Part shown: positions 1 through 9,655 of the stretch, piece by piece
Layout: each line of letters begins with the position of its first letter
How positions within the stretch are numbered: position 1 is the first letter of the stretch
Assembly (NCBI RefSeq): GCF_028688295.1
Contig: NZ_JAQTYM010000012.1
Span: forward strand, 1-46,127
DNA length: 46,127 nucleotides
Reading direction: 5' to 3'
From: Sulfuricurvum sp.
GTDB taxonomy: Bacteria > Campylobacterota > Campylobacteria > Campylobacterales > Sulfurimonadaceae
Position numbers and translations under genes: made by a program
Notes under the pieces: generated by a model
Told to the model about the DNA's origin: nothing
Database searches by the model: none
What the model saw: only the letters and a program-made list of their open reading frames with translations

Positions 1-465
1 ATGAGCATGAATGAAGCGTTGAGTGTTACCGAAGGTGTCACATTGGTAATCGAAAATACGGCGGGTCAAGGGAGCAATCTAGGATGGCGTTTTGAGCATC
101 TAAATGCGATTATAGAGCGCATAGAGGACAAATCTCGCGTCGGCGTCTGTATCGATACGTGCCATATGTTTACGGCGGGATATGATATCCGAACCAAAGA
201 GGCATATGACGCAACCTGGACGGAGTTTGATACAATAGTGGGATTTAAGTACCTCAAAGGGATGCATATCAACGATTCTAAACCCGATCTTGGGAGTCAT
301 GTCGATAGACATGACTCACTTGGAAAGGGAAAAATAGGTCTCGATGCGTTTGGATTTATCATGAATGATCCGAGAATGGATGATATTCCGCTGGTACTTG
401 AAACGATTGATGAGACGATTTGGGCTCAGGAGATTGAACTACTTTACTCACTACAGGAGAGATGA
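1..465 (+). CDS. nfo: Endonuclease IV (AP endonuclease), 3' part
   Basis: This is the C-terminal 154 residues of a zinc-dependent AP endonuclease of base-excision repair, which cuts DNA 5' of abasic sites. The window starts inside the gene, so the ATG at position 1 is probably an internal methionine; the full family length is about 280 aa. Visible family motifs are [13 protein letters not shown] (residues about 50-62), GMHINDSK (87-94), [11 protein letters not shown] (100-110) and LVLETID near the end, which contain the His, Asp and Glu zinc ligands. The stop codon overlaps the start of the downstream fadL-like gene, so the two are probably co-transcribed. Identification is confident; only the 5' boundary is unknown. 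Confidence 0.93.
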   Translation: MSMNEALSVTEGVTLVIENTAGQGSNLGWRFEHLNAIIERIEDKSRVGVCIDTCHMFTAGYDIRTKEAYDATWTEFDTIVGFKYLKGMHINDSKPDLGSHVDRHDSLGKGKIGLDAFGFIMNDPRMDDIPLVLETIDETIWAQEIELLYSLQER

Positions 466-1685
466 TGCGATACATAGTATTACTGTCGGCTGCAGCAGCC
501 GCAGCAATGGCGGGGGGATATAAAATCCCGGAGAGTTCGATCAATGGTACGGCTCTGAGTGCCGCGTATGTGGCTGCTTCACATGGAGCCGATGCGGCGT
601 ATTATAACCCTGCGGCGATGGTCTATAACGAAGATGTCAATCTTTTTGAAGCGGATATGACCTATATCGGGTTAAGTGGAATCGATTATAAAGGGAAATA
701 TGTGCCAACAGGTACATTGGACTATGATATAGAATCAAAAAAAGAGAATTTTTTAGTCCCTACATTGCATTTTGCTTCGAAAAAATTGGGTGATAGTGGT
801 GCTCGCGTTGGATTGAGTGTTGTAGTACCGGCAGGATTGTCGAAACGATGGCAAAGTGCTCCAGGAATTTACAGTGCTGAAGAGTTTACTTTGGAAACTA
901 TAGAAGTTAACCCAACATTTGCAGTACCGATCAGTGATGCGGTGAGTTTTGGTGCTGGTTTTCGTATCATTCACAGTAGCGGTGTGGTTAAAAGTTCGGC
1001 TACTGCTTCTCGTGATCTTGAAGGGGACTCGATCGATTATGGTTATAACTTGGCCTTAATGTATAAGCCAAGTAAAGAATTGTCTTTAGCGGCAACGTAT
1101 CGTTCAAATGTCGATTTGAGTGTTGAAGGAAATGCTAAGATTTATGCTGGGTTACCTGTTGGGACTCCATTTTATGATGGAGCTGCAAATGTTTCTGTTC
1201 CAGTACCTGCAGCTTTGAATTTGGCGGCAGCGTATACCTTTGGTCGTGGAACAACAATAGAAGCTGTATTTGAACGTACTTTTTGGTCATCGTATAAAAA
1301 TTTAGATTTTGATTACTCTATAGCTTTGCCTGGAGGATTGGGCACAGCGTTTGATAATCCTAAAGCTAAAAATTACGAAGATTCCAATAGCTATCGTCTA
1401 GGACTTACTCAAAAATACGGCAAATGGACTGCAATGGCAGGGGTTGCGTATGATGAGTCTCCTGTTCCAGAAAAAACACTCGGCTTTGAGCTTCCTGATT
1501 CCGATGCCTGGATTATCTCTATGGGTGGTCGCTATCAGCTAAATGATCAATGGAATATTGGTCTAGCAGGATTGGTTGATTTGAAAAAATCAAGAACCAT
1601 AACGACTAACGATAATGGAATTAATGGTGAATTCTCCAATGCAAGAGCCTATTTGGTCACCGCCGGAATTGAGTACCGCTTTTGA
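465..1685 (+). CDS. fadL: FadL/OmpP1-family outer-membrane transport protein
   Basis: This is a predicted outer-membrane beta-barrel of about 406 aa for hydrophobic compounds such as long-chain fatty acids. A signal peptide is clear: [16 protein letters not shown], then mature GGYKIPESS. The family N-terminal block follows (GTALSAAYVAASHGADAAYYNPAAM), with an NPA-type turn near residue 49, and the chain ends in an aromatic residue (EYRF), as expected for a porin-like barrel. Two ATGs lie in frame at 462 and 465; AGGAGAG ends at 461, leaving only 2 nt to the first and 5 nt to the second, so 465 is preferred. It overlaps nfo upstream and the acyl-CoA ligase downstream, which fits a fatty-acid uptake and activation unit. 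The true substrate cannot be read from sequence; aromatic hydrocarbons are an alternative known for this family. Confidence 0.88.
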   Translation: MRYIVLLSAAAAAAMAGGYKIPESSINGTALSAAYVAASHGADAAYYNPAAMVYNEDVNLFEADMTYIGLSGIDYKGKYVPTGTLDYDIESKKENFLVPTLHFASKKLGDSGARVGLSVVVPAGLSKRWQSAPGIYSAEEFTLETIEVNPTFAVPISDAVSFGAGFRIIHSSGVVKSSATASRDLEGDSIDYGYNLALMYKPSKELSLAATYRSNVDLSVEGNAKIYAGLPVGTPFYDGAANVSVPVPAALNLAAAYTFGRGTTIEAVFERTFWSSYKNLDFDYSIALPGGLGTAFDNPKAKNYEDSNSYRLGLTQKYGKWTAMAGVAYDESPVPEKTLGFELPDSDAWIISMGGRYQLNDQWNIGLAGLVDLKKSRTITTNDNGINGEFSNARAYLVTAGIEYRF

Positions 1686-3226
1686 TTCATTATCCGTATG
1701 AAAATTTTTATGCGATGCTCTCCAGTGTCGCACGAGAAAATCCATCGAAAAAAGTTATTTTTGTCGAGGATGAGAGTTATAGCTACAAACAATTTTTAGA
1801 GAGAGTGGATCAAACGGCTCGTGCGCTGGAGCTGATCGGTATCGTGCGCGGGGATCGTATCGCTCTGATCGCTCCGAATGGGGTCGAGTTTGTCCAAAGT
1901 GTGTTTGCGATTAGTAAACTCGGTGCGGTTACGGTGCCGATCAACACGATGCTCAAAAACGAGGAGTACCGCTATATCTTGAGTGATTGCGGTGCGAAAG
2001 CGTTGATTACATCCTCTAAGTTTCTCAAAGAGGTGGCTGATTTATCCGATTCGATAGAGACGATCACTCACACGATTTGGATCGATAAAGCACCAAAAGA
2101 GGATTCACAACATTTAGTATTGGATGAGATACTAAGCGATCATTTACACACGCACAGCCCATCTGTTTCACAGCTGGATGATACGGCAGTTATTTTTTAC
2201 ACATCAGGTACGACGGGGCACCCTAAGGGGGCGATGATCAGCAACCGAAACCTTTTTTCCAATCTTATCGGAGCACGTGAGCGGTTTGATTTGAGTTCAC
2301 GTGATCGTTTCATCGTCTACTTGCCGATGTTTCACTCATTTACCTTTTCGATTATGGTGATACTCCCTTTTTTCATCCGAGCATCGTTTGTCATTATCCC
2401 CTCGATTTTGCCTTTTAGCAATATCATCAAACAAACCCTTCTAAAACGGGTCACGATTTTTATGGGTGTTCCTGATATCTATAACGCTTTAATACGTGCG
2501 AAACTGCCGTGGTATTTTCTGTGGTTCAATTCTATCCGATGTTTTATCTCCGGTGGTTCGGCACTGAACGAAGATACGTTGAACCGATTCCGATCTACGT
2601 TTAAACGGGCCACTATGTTAGAGGGGTATGGGCTGAGTGAATGTTCTCCCGCAGTGATTATCAATCCGGTTGAGAAACAAAAAACTCTTTCGGTCGGTTT
2701 GCCACTCTATGGATATGAGGTAAAAATCGTAAACGATGAGATGGTAGAACTGCCCGTAGGTGAATCGGGTGAATTGATTATTCGAGGCGATTGTGTGATG
2801 CAGGGGTATCTGAATAACCCGAGCGCAACGGAAGAGACGATCCAAAACGGGTGGCTTCGCACCGGAGATATCGCCAAAGTCGATGAAGAAGGGTATGTTT
2901 ACATCGTTGATCGGATTAAAGATCTCATTATCTCCAAAGGGATCAACATCTATCCTCGACAGATCGAAGAGCAGATGATGTTGTTACCGCAGATTAAACT
3001 CGCGGCTGTGATCGGAGTGAATGATCCTCATAGCGGAGAAGTTCCGATCGCTTTTGTAGAGCTGGAAGAGGGGTATGAAGATGCGACGCAAGCTTTTATA
3101 AAATCGCAGCTCAAAGAACATTTGGCGGCATTTAAAATCCCTAAAACCATAACCGTGGTAGAATCTCTTCCTAAGACTGCTACAGGTAAAGTGCTTAAAC
3201 GTGTTCTCAAACAAGGATTCAATTGA
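1682..3226 (+). CDS. fadD: Long-chain fatty acid--CoA ligase (AMP-binding enzyme)
   Basis: This is a 514-aa ANL-superfamily adenylating enzyme that should activate a fatty acid to its AMP ester and then to the CoA thioester. The P-loop-like signature YTSGTTGHPKG is at residues 173-183, GYGLSECSP is in the middle, GWLRTGD precedes the hinge, and KTATGKVLKR near the C-terminus carries the catalytic lysine. The start is a TTG at 1682 that overlaps the fadL stop; it is chosen because the N-terminus it gives (IHYPYENFYAML) fits the family and the next ATG would cut into it. Overlap with the FadL-like channel supports a coupled uptake/activation role. Close relatives include acyl-ACP synthetases, so the acceptor is inferred. 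Confidence 0.85.
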   Translation: MIHYPYENFYAMLSSVARENPSKKVIFVEDESYSYKQFLERVDQTARALELIGIVRGDRIALIAPNGVEFVQSVFAISKLGAVTVPINTMLKNEEYRYILSDCGAKALITSSKFLKEVADLSDSIETITHTIWIDKAPKEDSQHLVLDEILSDHLHTHSPSVSQLDDTAVIFYTSGTTGHPKGAMISNRNLFSNLIGARERFDLSSRDRFIVYLPMFHSFTFSIMVILPFFIRASFVIIPSILPFSNIIKQTLLKRVTIFMGVPDIYNALIRAKLPWYFLWFNSIRCFISGGSALNEDTLNRFRSTFKRATMLEGYGLSECSPAVIINPVEKQKTLSVGLPLYGYEVKIVNDEMVELPVGESGELIIRGDCVMQGYLNNPSATEETIQNGWLRTGDIAKVDEEGYVYIVDRIKDLIISKGINIYPRQIEEQMMLLPQIKLAAVIGVNDPHSGEVPIAFVELEEGYEDATQAFIKSQLKEHLAAFKIPKTITVVESLPKTATGKVLKRVLKQGFN

Positions 3227-4959
3227 AATTTTTAGTCGATTTTTTAGAAAATAAAACCATCGAAAAAACCCATATTTTTTCGCAACTCAAATGTACGGTC
3301 GATGAGGCAAAGATTTTGCAGCTTCTCACCCGTAAGTTTTTACAGTCTCAAGAAGATGTAATCGTCGCAGAGTTACTTCAAGAGCTTTACGGTGCCGACG
3401 ATTATACCTATTTGGAACATTTCGGAGAGGTTAAAACCCTTTTGGAACTGGGATGGATGACTCATCACTCCTTTACCCCTCTTAAAATCAGTGAACTCTC
3501 TCACCTCGAACTTTATAACACCCCTGTTGCACTCACTTCGGTTTTTATGAAGCTTCTCGAAGAGGGCTCATTAGAGATGACACTTCCCGACATCAAACCC
3601 TACGCTGATCATTTGGAATATCTCCAAGATCAGTTTTTCCGTATCGAGCTGTATCAAAAAATGTCGATCATCCGCCACAACGGAAACGAGCACTCTCTCG
3701 GGATCAACCGTATCCAAAACAAACTCGATTTGCTCGAAAAACGGATCGATGAGCGGATTGCTCAAACGTCACTCGATGTGGTATTGGATCGCTTTTTCAA
3801 ACAAAAAAAGCTTGAACCTAAAGAGCAGGTGATTTTTCTCGCCCTTTTGAAAGAAGAATACAGTGCGACTGAGGGGAATTTGCGTGAGATGAATACGCTC
3901 ATCGATTTGATCAGTTTTGATGATTATGAGCGGATTAAAAACCGTGCCCTCCTCGAAGACGGTGCTCGTCTTATCAGTGATGAAGTGATCGATTATGAGG
4001 AGATGCTCAACCCATTTGGGGGTATTAGTCGTGCTTTTTATATCGTCGATGAGGTGCTTCAATCGATCATGCATCCGCAGAAGAAGAAAAAAGTGCGCAA
4101 GCTCAAACTCGATATGCTGATCAAAGAGCAAGAAATTTTTGAGTTGATCGAACCGACTACTTCGTTAGAGAATGTCGTTTTGAACCCTTCTACTGAGCAA
4201 ACACTTCAAAATCTTATGCGTCAGTTGGATCGCGAAGTGATCGCTCGGCTTCATGAATGGGGAGTCAAAGATAAAAAAGCGGGGATTGATGCACGGATTA
4301 TTTTCTACGGTCCTCCGGGGACGGGGAAAACCCTCACCGCTCACTCACTGTCGCGTTCACTCAAACGGCAGGTTTTGAGTTTTGATTGTTCTAAAATCCT
4401 CTCGATGTATGTCGGTGAATCGGAAAAAAATGTTCGTAAAATCTTCGATACCTATGCCGATCTTACGAAGCAGACGAAAACAGAGCCGATTCTCTTACTG
4501 AATGAAGCGGATCAGTTTCTCTCTTCACGCTCATCAGGTGCAGGAACATCCGCCGATCAGATGCATAATCAGATGCAAAATATCTTTTTAGAGCAGATAG
4601 AGAAGTTTCAGGGGATTTTGATCGCTACGACGAACCTTCTCGAAAATATTGACCAAGCATTTTCCCGTCGTTTTAACTACAAAATCGAGTTTAAAAAACC
4701 GGATCAGAAACAACGTATTACTTTATGGAAAATGATGCTTCCGAAAAATGCACCGTATGAAGAAGGATTTGATGTTGAAAAACTCTCATCCTACCCTCTT
4801 ACTGGGGGGCAGATTAATTTGATCGTTAAAAATACGGCGTATCAGGTTGCAGCACGTAAAGAGGGGACATTTAAACTGGATGACTTTATCTCTGAAATCC
4901 AAAAAGAGCGCTCAGGTAGTTTCGAAGGGGAAAAATCGATGGGGTTTATTAACCATTGA
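3223..4959 (+). CDS. AAA-family ATPase
   Basis: This is a 578-aa protein with a helical N-terminal half of unknown function (1-310) and one AAA module (about 315-560). Walker A is GPPGTGKT (363-370), Walker B is LLLNEAD (424-430, Asn where the first acidic residue is usual), sensor 1 is IATTN (467-471) and the arginine-finger region is SRRF (481-484). A short C-terminal lid domain follows. The start is TTG at 3223, overlapping the ligase stop in the pattern of the previous junction, with AAGGAT a few bases upstream. The N-terminal half probably selects the substrate, but I do not recognise it. The family suggests protein remodelling; the specific target is unknown. Confidence 0.8.
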   Translation: MKFLVDFLENKTIEKTHIFSQLKCTVDEAKILQLLTRKFLQSQEDVIVAELLQELYGADDYTYLEHFGEVKTLLELGWMTHHSFTPLKISELSHLELYNTPVALTSVFMKLLEEGSLEMTLPDIKPYADHLEYLQDQFFRIELYQKMSIIRHNGNEHSLGINRIQNKLDLLEKRIDERIAQTSLDVVLDRFFKQKKLEPKEQVIFLALLKEEYSATEGNLREMNTLIDLISFDDYERIKNRALLEDGARLISDEVIDYEEMLNPFGGISRAFYIVDEVLQSIMHPQKKKKVRKLKLDMLIKEQEIFELIEPTTSLENVVLNPSTEQTLQNLMRQLDREVIARLHEWGVKDKKAGIDARIIFYGPPGTGKTLTAHSLSRSLKRQVLSFDCSKILSMYVGESEKNVRKIFDTYADLTKQTKTEPILLLNEADQFLSSRSSGAGTSADQMHNQMQNIFLEQIEKFQGILIATTNLLENIDQAFSRRFNYKIEFKKPDQKQRITLWKMMLPKNAPYEEGFDVEKLSSYPLTGGQINLIVKNTAYQVAARKEGTFKLDDFISEIQKERSGSFEGEKSMGFINH

Positions 4960-5017
4960 AATTATCACAATATAATCACATCATCCAATAAATTTTATTT
5001 CAAAAGACCACTTTTGG

Positions 5018-5035
5018 GATAATATTAAGTATAAT
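5018..5035 (+). promoter_or_regulatory. Candidate promoter (-10 region) for the chemoreceptor gene
   Basis: In the 116-bp gap after the AAA ATPase there are two overlapping -10-like hexamers, GATAAT at 5018-5023 and TATAAT at 5030-5035, in an AT-rich stretch typical of Campylobacterota sigma-70 promoters. The latter lies 41 nt before the start codon. No convincing -35 box is seen, which is normal for this phylum. Confidence 0.45.
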
Positions 5036-5075
5036 CGCTGGAGTAACGTAAAAAAGCTCAACAAAGGGGCAAAAA

Positions 5076-6170
5076 ATGGGTTGGTTTAGTGACGATACGC
5101 AGCTGAGAGAAGACATCTCAGCACTGCAAAAAGAGAACAGTACGCTTCATGAACAAAATCAAGAGCTCGCTCAAAAGCTTCATGAGTGTGAAATGAAGAT
5201 TTTGGAATCGGATGAGCGGCATCGATGCGGAAACGCATCAGCCATTATGACCTATCAAAATGAGCAACTCAAAAAAAATCTGATCGATGTTCAAGGGAAT
5301 ATGGCCACATCTGTCTCTTCATCAAAAGAACATATTACTCAATCCACGGAATTGTTAGAAAATATTGTTGAACTTGGGCGTAAAGCATCGGGAATTTCTC
5401 AAACATTGGAAGGGTTGAATAGCTTAGCGTTGGAGTCTATGGAAACTGTGAAAGCCCTTTCGGATCGTGCGCAAGATGTGGCGAGTATCTTGGTATTGAT
5501 TAAAGATATTTCCGACCAAACTAATTTACTAGCATTGAATGCAGCGATTGAAGCCGCACGTGCCGGCGAGCATGGTCGAGGATTCGCCGTCGTAGCTGAT
5601 GAAGTACGTAAACTGGCGGACAGAACGGACAAAGCAATCAGTGAGATTAATATCTCATTACAATCAATGAAACAAGATGTTACCACTATCGGTGAAAAGT
5701 TTGAACAAGTTCAAGAGAGTATTGAAGAATCAAACGAATCTATCGGAAGCTTTAACACTAATATGGAATATAATTCCCAAATGATGCGTGAAACGTTTGC
5801 CAGTACGGAACACACGGCTGAACGGGTTTTTATGAGTTTGGCAAAATTAGATCATATTATCTGGAAAGTGAATACCTATCTCTCTGCGGTTACTAAAAAA
5901 GAGCAGTTTAATTTTGTCGATCATCATAATTGCCGTTTGGGTAAATGGTATTATGAAGGAGAAGGGGCTGACTTTTTCAAAAATACACCAAGTTATTCAT
6001 CGCTTGAATCTCCGCACTCCGTTGTCCATAATTCTACCCATAAAATATTCGATCTTATGAAGAGTGAGGATGTTGGATCTGAGCGATTTGTAAAAGTATT
6101 TGAAGAGATGGAGTATGCAAGTGATGGTGTTTTTGCAACACTTGATAAGATGCTTCACGAAAAACAGTGA
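5076..6170 (+). CDS. Soluble methyl-accepting chemotaxis protein with C-terminal CZB domain
   Basis: This is a 364-aa cytoplasmic chemoreceptor. It has no transmembrane segment; residues 8-45 look like a coiled coil. The signalling hairpin tip ([20 protein letters not shown], 145-164, continuing to about 184) is the conserved CheA/CheW contact region. The C-terminal 100 residues form a chemoreceptor zinc-binding (CZB) domain: His260, then [10 protein letters not shown] with Cys286, then His314 and His318/322. This matches the TlpD layout of Helicobacter, where the zinc site senses oxidants such as HOCl. A strong Shine-Dalgarno (AAAGGGG, 5063-5069) precedes the ATG. It is a single-gene unit with its own promoter and a hairpin downstream. 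Ligand and localisation are inferred from the family. Confidence 0.9.
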   Translation: MGWFSDDTQLREDISALQKENSTLHEQNQELAQKLHECEMKILESDERHRCGNASAIMTYQNEQLKKNLIDVQGNMATSVSSSKEHITQSTELLENIVELGRKASGISQTLEGLNSLALESMETVKALSDRAQDVASILVLIKDISDQTNLLALNAAIEAARAGEHGRGFAVVADEVRKLADRTDKAISEINISLQSMKQDVTTIGEKFEQVQESIEESNESIGSFNTNMEYNSQMMRETFASTEHTAERVFMSLAKLDHIIWKVNTYLSAVTKKEQFNFVDHHNCRLGKWYYEGEGADFFKNTPSYSSLESPHSVVHNSTHKIFDLMKSEDVGSERFVKVFEEMEYASDGVFATLDKMLHEKQ

Positions 6171-6192
6171 GATTGCTTCGATTGGTAGCATA

Positions 6193-6212
6193 GGGTGTTC
6201 GTCTGGACACCT
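6193..6212 (+). terminator. Hairpin after the chemoreceptor gene, possible terminator
   Basis: GGGTGTTC and GGACACCT form an 8-bp stem (two G-U pairs) with a GTCT loop, 22 nt after the stop codon. There is no proper T-run after it, so intrinsic termination is uncertain. Confidence 0.35.
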
Positions 6213-6484
6213 CTAAATTCCTAAGTATGTACGACTAATTGTTCCTATTTGATACGAAATCAGAATACTCCCTCTAAAAGTGTTACGTAATTTAACATTT
6301 ATCTCCAAAAGCCAATATAGTGATGTTTCTTATAGTGACAGACCCATCTAAATATGAGATTGATAAGGGTTTGTTTAATTCTCTTTTTGTTATAGTGCAA
6401 TAACTGTTTATACAAAAACCGTATATTGTAGCGGAGTGTTCCTCTGCTGCGAGATATGCCATCAAGCACAAGAAGGTCGGAACT
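6213..6484 (+). promoter_or_regulatory. Leader/promoter region of the nuo operon
   Basis: This stretch, the rest of a 314-bp gap with no gene, lies between the chemoreceptor and nuoA and must hold the nuo promoter. It contains an inverted repeat TGTTA-N7-TAACA at 6281-6297 that includes the palindrome TTACGTAA (6283-6290), a possible regulator site. A TATATT hexamer (6422-6427) is a candidate -10, and a 6-bp hairpin GCGGAG/CTCTGC follows at about 6431-6447. A minus-strand reading frame of 64 codons here has no protein-like features and is not called. None of these sites can be assigned to a known regulator from sequence alone. Confidence 0.4.
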
Positions 6485-6874
6485 ATGGAGCATTACAACG
6501 TCGCAAATCCCTATTTTGGGGTATTTGTACTGTTTGTGTTAACGTTTGGTGCATTTTATGCCACAACAGTCATTGCACGCTTAGCGAGTCGCGCACTGGC
6601 AGCTAAAGATACTGAAAAAATTAAACTCTCGGTTTATGAATGCGGACCGGAAGTAACAAAACAGCCGAATCGTATCTCGACGCAGTTTTACCTGTTTGCG
6701 TTATTGTTTTTATTGTTTGATGTCGAAATCGTTTTTATGTTCCCATGGGCGATTGATTTCAAATTGCTTGGCTGGTTTGGGTTTGTTGAGATGATGATGT
6801 TCATCTTGTTACTCGCTATCGGATTTGTTTATGCGTGGAAGAAAGGGGCTCTCGAATGGCACAACATCAAGTAA
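6485..6874 (+). CDS. nuoA: NADH-quinone oxidoreductase subunit A
   Basis: This is a 129-aa membrane subunit of respiratory complex I with three transmembrane helices. The family block YECGPE with the conserved Cys lies in the loop after helix 1, and [19 protein letters not shown] carries the conserved acidic residues of helix 2. It is the first gene of the operon and overlaps nuoB by 19 nt. The ATG at 6485 follows AAGGTC at a suitable distance. NuoA helps form the quinone-site/proton-channel interface with NuoH and NuoD. Confidence 0.96.
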   Translation: MEHYNVANPYFGVFVLFVLTFGAFYATTVIARLASRALAAKDTEKIKLSVYECGPEVTKQPNRISTQFYLFALLFLLFDVEIVFMFPWAIDFKLLGWFGFVEMMMFILLLAIGFVYAWKKGALEWHNIK

Positions 6875-7365
6875 ATTATCTAAAAGACGGCGGACTTCCG
6901 GTCGCTTTGACGACGATCGACAAAGTAGTCAACTGGGGTCGATCAAATTCTATTTGGGCATTGACGTATGGTTTAGCATGCTGCGGTATTGAAATGATGG
7001 CGTCAGGTGCATCTCGTTATGACTTCGACCGTTTCGGTACAATTTTCCGTGCCTCTCCTCGTCAAGCAGAGCTTATGGTGGTAGCAGGAACATTGACGAA
7101 GAAACATGCAGAGTTTATACGCCGTTTGTACGATCAAATGACTGAGCCTAAGTGGGTTATTTCCATGGGGTCATGCGCGAACACTGGAGGTATGTTTAAC
7201 ACTTATGCAACCGTTCAAGGGGTTGATCGTGTTATCCCTGTCGATTTGTATCTCCCAGGATGTGCTCCACGTCCCGAGACATTACAATATGGGGTTATGC
7301 TCCTCCAACAAAAAATCCGACGTGAGAGTGCATCCCGCGCTCAAAAACCAAAAAGGTTGATGTAA
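6856..7365 (+). CDS. nuoB: NADH-quinone oxidoreductase subunit B
   Basis: This is the 169-aa peripheral-arm subunit holding cluster N2, the last Fe-S centre before quinone. The four cysteine ligands are visible as the adjacent pair Cys42-Cys43 (GLACCGIEM), Cys107 ([10 protein letters not shown]) and Cys136 (LPGCAPRPE). An upstream in-frame ATG exists at 6835, but the start at 6856 (MAQHQVNYL) matches the usual family length and follows GGGG at 6844-6847. The gene overlaps nuoA and its stop overlaps the nuoC start. Confidence 0.96.
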   Translation: MAQHQVNYLKDGGLPVALTTIDKVVNWGRSNSIWALTYGLACCGIEMMASGASRYDFDRFGTIFRASPRQAELMVVAGTLTKKHAEFIRRLYDQMTEPKWVISMGSCANTGGMFNTYATVQGVDRVIPVDLYLPGCAPRPETLQYGVMLLQQKIRRESASRAQKPKRLM

Positions 7366-8171
7366 TGAGAGCTTACACCCCTAAAGACGACGTACAGAAA
7401 AAACCCTATTACACCGACCGTTACTGGGTTGCTCCTCAAGTTGCGAAGAGTGATGTATCTGAAGATGCAGTGTTTGCTGCGGATCTCGAAGCGATCAAAG
7501 CAAAGTTTGAGGTCTTGGATGCCTATATCCAAGTGAAACAAATGGTTGTTGTGATCAATGCACGTGATAACTTTGGAGTGATTGAACTCATGAAAAATGA
7601 GCTCGAGTACAATCAGCTTTCTGAATTATCAGCAATCGATTGGTTAGCAAGTGAAGGGAAATTTGAGATTTTCTACCAAATGCTCAGTATGTCTAAGCGC
7701 AAACGTATCCGAGTTAAATGCAAGATTGATGAAAAAGAGTCGATCCAAAGTCTCTCTTCTCTTTTCCGTTCCGCCGACTGGTCTGAACGTGAAATGTACG
7801 ATATGTTCGGTGTGGTAATCAATAACCATCCGTTTATGAAACGTATTTTGATGCCGGATGATTGGGAAGGGTTCCCACTTCGTAAAACCTACCCACTTCA
7901 AGGGGATGAGTTTGCACAATGGTACGAAGTCGATAAAATCTTCGGTAAAGAAGCGCGTGAGATCATCGGACCTGAAAACCGTGACCCTGCGCGAGTAGAC
8001 CGTTATGACACCGAACGTTTTGCCCGTTTGGGTCACGAAGTGCCGCGTGGTACTGACATCAGCCAAGGTGAACCGGATACCCCTCTCGTCTACCAAGAAG
8101 AAGATGGAGTATTCCTCATCCAAAAATTTGACGCAGAAAAAAGCGTCGTGATCTCTGATCGCGATCGTTAA
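7365..8171 (+). CDS. nuoC: NADH-quinone oxidoreductase subunit C
   Basis: This is a 268-aa peripheral-arm subunit, unfused to NuoD. The signature [32 protein letters not shown] (about residues 134-165) is the NuoC/30-kDa hallmark, followed by [10 protein letters not shown]. It has an N-terminal extension of roughly 50 residues and a C-terminal tail of about 70 after the core, as is common in this phylum. The start ATG overlaps the nuoB stop (TAATG), implying translational coupling. Confidence 0.95.
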   Translation: MRAYTPKDDVQKKPYYTDRYWVAPQVAKSDVSEDAVFAADLEAIKAKFEVLDAYIQVKQMVVVINARDNFGVIELMKNELEYNQLSELSAIDWLASEGKFEIFYQMLSMSKRKRIRVKCKIDEKESIQSLSSLFRSADWSEREMYDMFGVVINNHPFMKRILMPDDWEGFPLRKTYPLQGDEFAQWYEVDKIFGKEAREIIGPENRDPARVDRYDTERFARLGHEVPRGTDISQGEPDTPLVYQEEDGVFLIQKFDAEKSVVISDRDR

Positions 8172-8182
8172 GGAATTACAGT

Positions 8183-9409
8183 ATGCAACAAGCCAATAGA
8201 TTACGACCTTTTTTTGAAAATATTACGTTTGACCGCGACGATAATGAACTGATCCTTAACTTCGGGCCTCAGCATCCATCGGCGCACGGACAATTGCGTT
8301 TGATGCTCCATTTGCAACAAGAGCAAATCACGAAAGCCCATCCGGATATCGGATACCTCCATCGCGGTATGGAAAAAATGGCGGAGAACATGATCTACAA
8401 TGAGTTCATGCCGACAACGGATCGTATGGACTATATCGCGTCGAGCTCAAACAACTACGGCTTTGCATTGGCGGTAGAAGAACTCATCGGTCTTGATGTT
8501 CCACGTCGTGCCAAAGTGATCCGTATGATGCTTTTGGAAACGAATCGCCTTATGTCCCACCTTTTCTGGTTGGCGACGACGGCGTTGGATATCGGAGCGA
8601 TGACGGTGTTTTTGTTCGCATTCCGCGAGCGTGAGTACTTGATGGATTTAATCGAAGATTATTGTGGTGCACGTCTGACCCATGCGGCAATCCGTATCGG
8701 TGGCGTACCACTCGATCTACCGGATAACTTTATCGCCGATTTGCGTAAATTCCTCGATAAATTGCCGGAAAACATTAAAGACTACGAAGACCTTCTCGAT
8801 ACCAACCGTATTTGGTTGATGCGTATGGAGAACGTCGGGGTTATCTCTAAAGAGATGGCTTTGAGCTGGGGATGTTCAGGGGTAATGCTCCGTGCTTCAG
8901 GCGTTGAGTGGGATATCCGTAAAGAAGAGCCGTATGAGTTGTATGACGAAGTAGAGTTCAGTGTTCCTGTCTCTGACAAAGGGGACAACTATGCCCGTTA
9001 TAAACTCTACATGGCAGAGATGCGCGAGTCTGCGAAAATCTTATACCAAGTGATCGACATGTATGAGGGGACAGGTCCGGAGCTTATGGCTCATGCACCG
9101 CAATACATCTCTGCACCGAAAATCGACATCATGACCCAAAACTACTCGTTGATGCAGCACTTTGTCCTCGTGACTCAGGGGATGCGTCCTCCGGTAGGAG
9201 AAGTGTATGTGGCGACCGAATCACCTAAAGGGGAGCTTGGATATTACATCAACTCCCAAGGTGGAGCCTATCCGTATCGTCTAAAACTTCGTGCGCCGTC
9301 GTTTTGGCACACCGGGATTTTGACCGACTTATTGCCGGGTCACTATATCCCGGACGTTGTATCTATCATCGGGACGACCAACATCGTCTTCGGTGAAGTT
9401 GACCGCTAA
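8183..9409 (+). CDS. nuoD: NADH-quinone oxidoreductase subunit D
   Basis: This is the 408-aa 49-kDa-type subunit that, with NuoB, builds the quinone-reduction site. Family features seen are [16 protein letters not shown] (about 27-42) with the quinone-site histidine, [10 protein letters not shown], and a C-terminus ending near [18 protein letters not shown]. The Shine-Dalgarno AAGGAAT overlaps the end of nuoC, with 11 nt between the genes. The length is normal, and nothing suggests a hydrogenase-type subunit because the paired CxxC motifs of NiFe hydrogenases are absent. Confidence 0.96.
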   Translation: MQQANRLRPFFENITFDRDDNELILNFGPQHPSAHGQLRLMLHLQQEQITKAHPDIGYLHRGMEKMAENMIYNEFMPTTDRMDYIASSSNNYGFALAVEELIGLDVPRRAKVIRMMLLETNRLMSHLFWLATTALDIGAMTVFLFAFREREYLMDLIEDYCGARLTHAAIRIGGVPLDLPDNFIADLRKFLDKLPENIKDYEDLLDTNRIWLMRMENVGVISKEMALSWGCSGVMLRASGVEWDIRKEEPYELYDEVEFSVPVSDKGDNYARYKLYMAEMRESAKILYQVIDMYEGTGPELMAHAPQYISAPKIDIMTQNYSLMQHFVLVTQGMRPPVGEVYVATESPKGELGYYINSQGGAYPYRLKLRAPSFWHTGILTDLLPGHYIPDVVSIIGTTNIVFGEVDR

Positions 9410-9421
9410 AAGGAGCATGCA

Positions 9422-9646
9422 GTGAAACGTTACGATTTACGTCATTTAAAAGAGAACTTTGCAGGCCGCATGTCCGACATTATCAAAAACGAAGCAATCA
9501 ATGGTGAAGTGTTGATTTTCTTGTTTGAGATTGGTGATTTTACCCCTATACAGCAATCGGCTGATTTGGTAAAAGAACTTGGGTGTGAACTCATGAACTC
9601 GTTGAAATTCAACGAAGCTGACTGGACCATTGTGGTCAAGAAATAA
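9422..9646 (+). CDS. Small complex I accessory protein in the nuoE position
   Basis: This is a 74-aa soluble protein starting at GTG 9422 after a strong AAAAGGAG. It sits where nuoE is normally found but is far too short for NuoE (about 160 aa) and has a single cysteine, so it cannot bind the N1a [2Fe-2S] cluster in the usual way. Campylobacterota nuo operons (for example the HP1264 and Cj1575c positions) carry a small protein of this size instead of NuoE, and this appears to be its counterpart. Its role is unknown; it may hold the flavoprotein encoded next onto NuoG. Confidence 0.75.
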   Translation: MKRYDLRHLKENFAGRMSDIIKNEAINGEVLIFLFEIGDFTPIQQSADLVKELGCELMNSLKFNEADWTIVVKK

Positions 9647-9655
9647 GGAACCGGT

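Noticed and set aside
6299-6493. Small minus-strand gene in the nuo leader
   Set aside because: The 64-codon frame overlaps the nuoA start region, has no ribosome-binding site and has a composition typical of non-coding AT-rich DNA.
8183-9409. Hydrogenase or formate-hydrogenlyase large subunit instead of NuoD
   Set aside because: The N- and C-terminal CxxC nickel ligands are absent and the gene is embedded in a complete nuo order.
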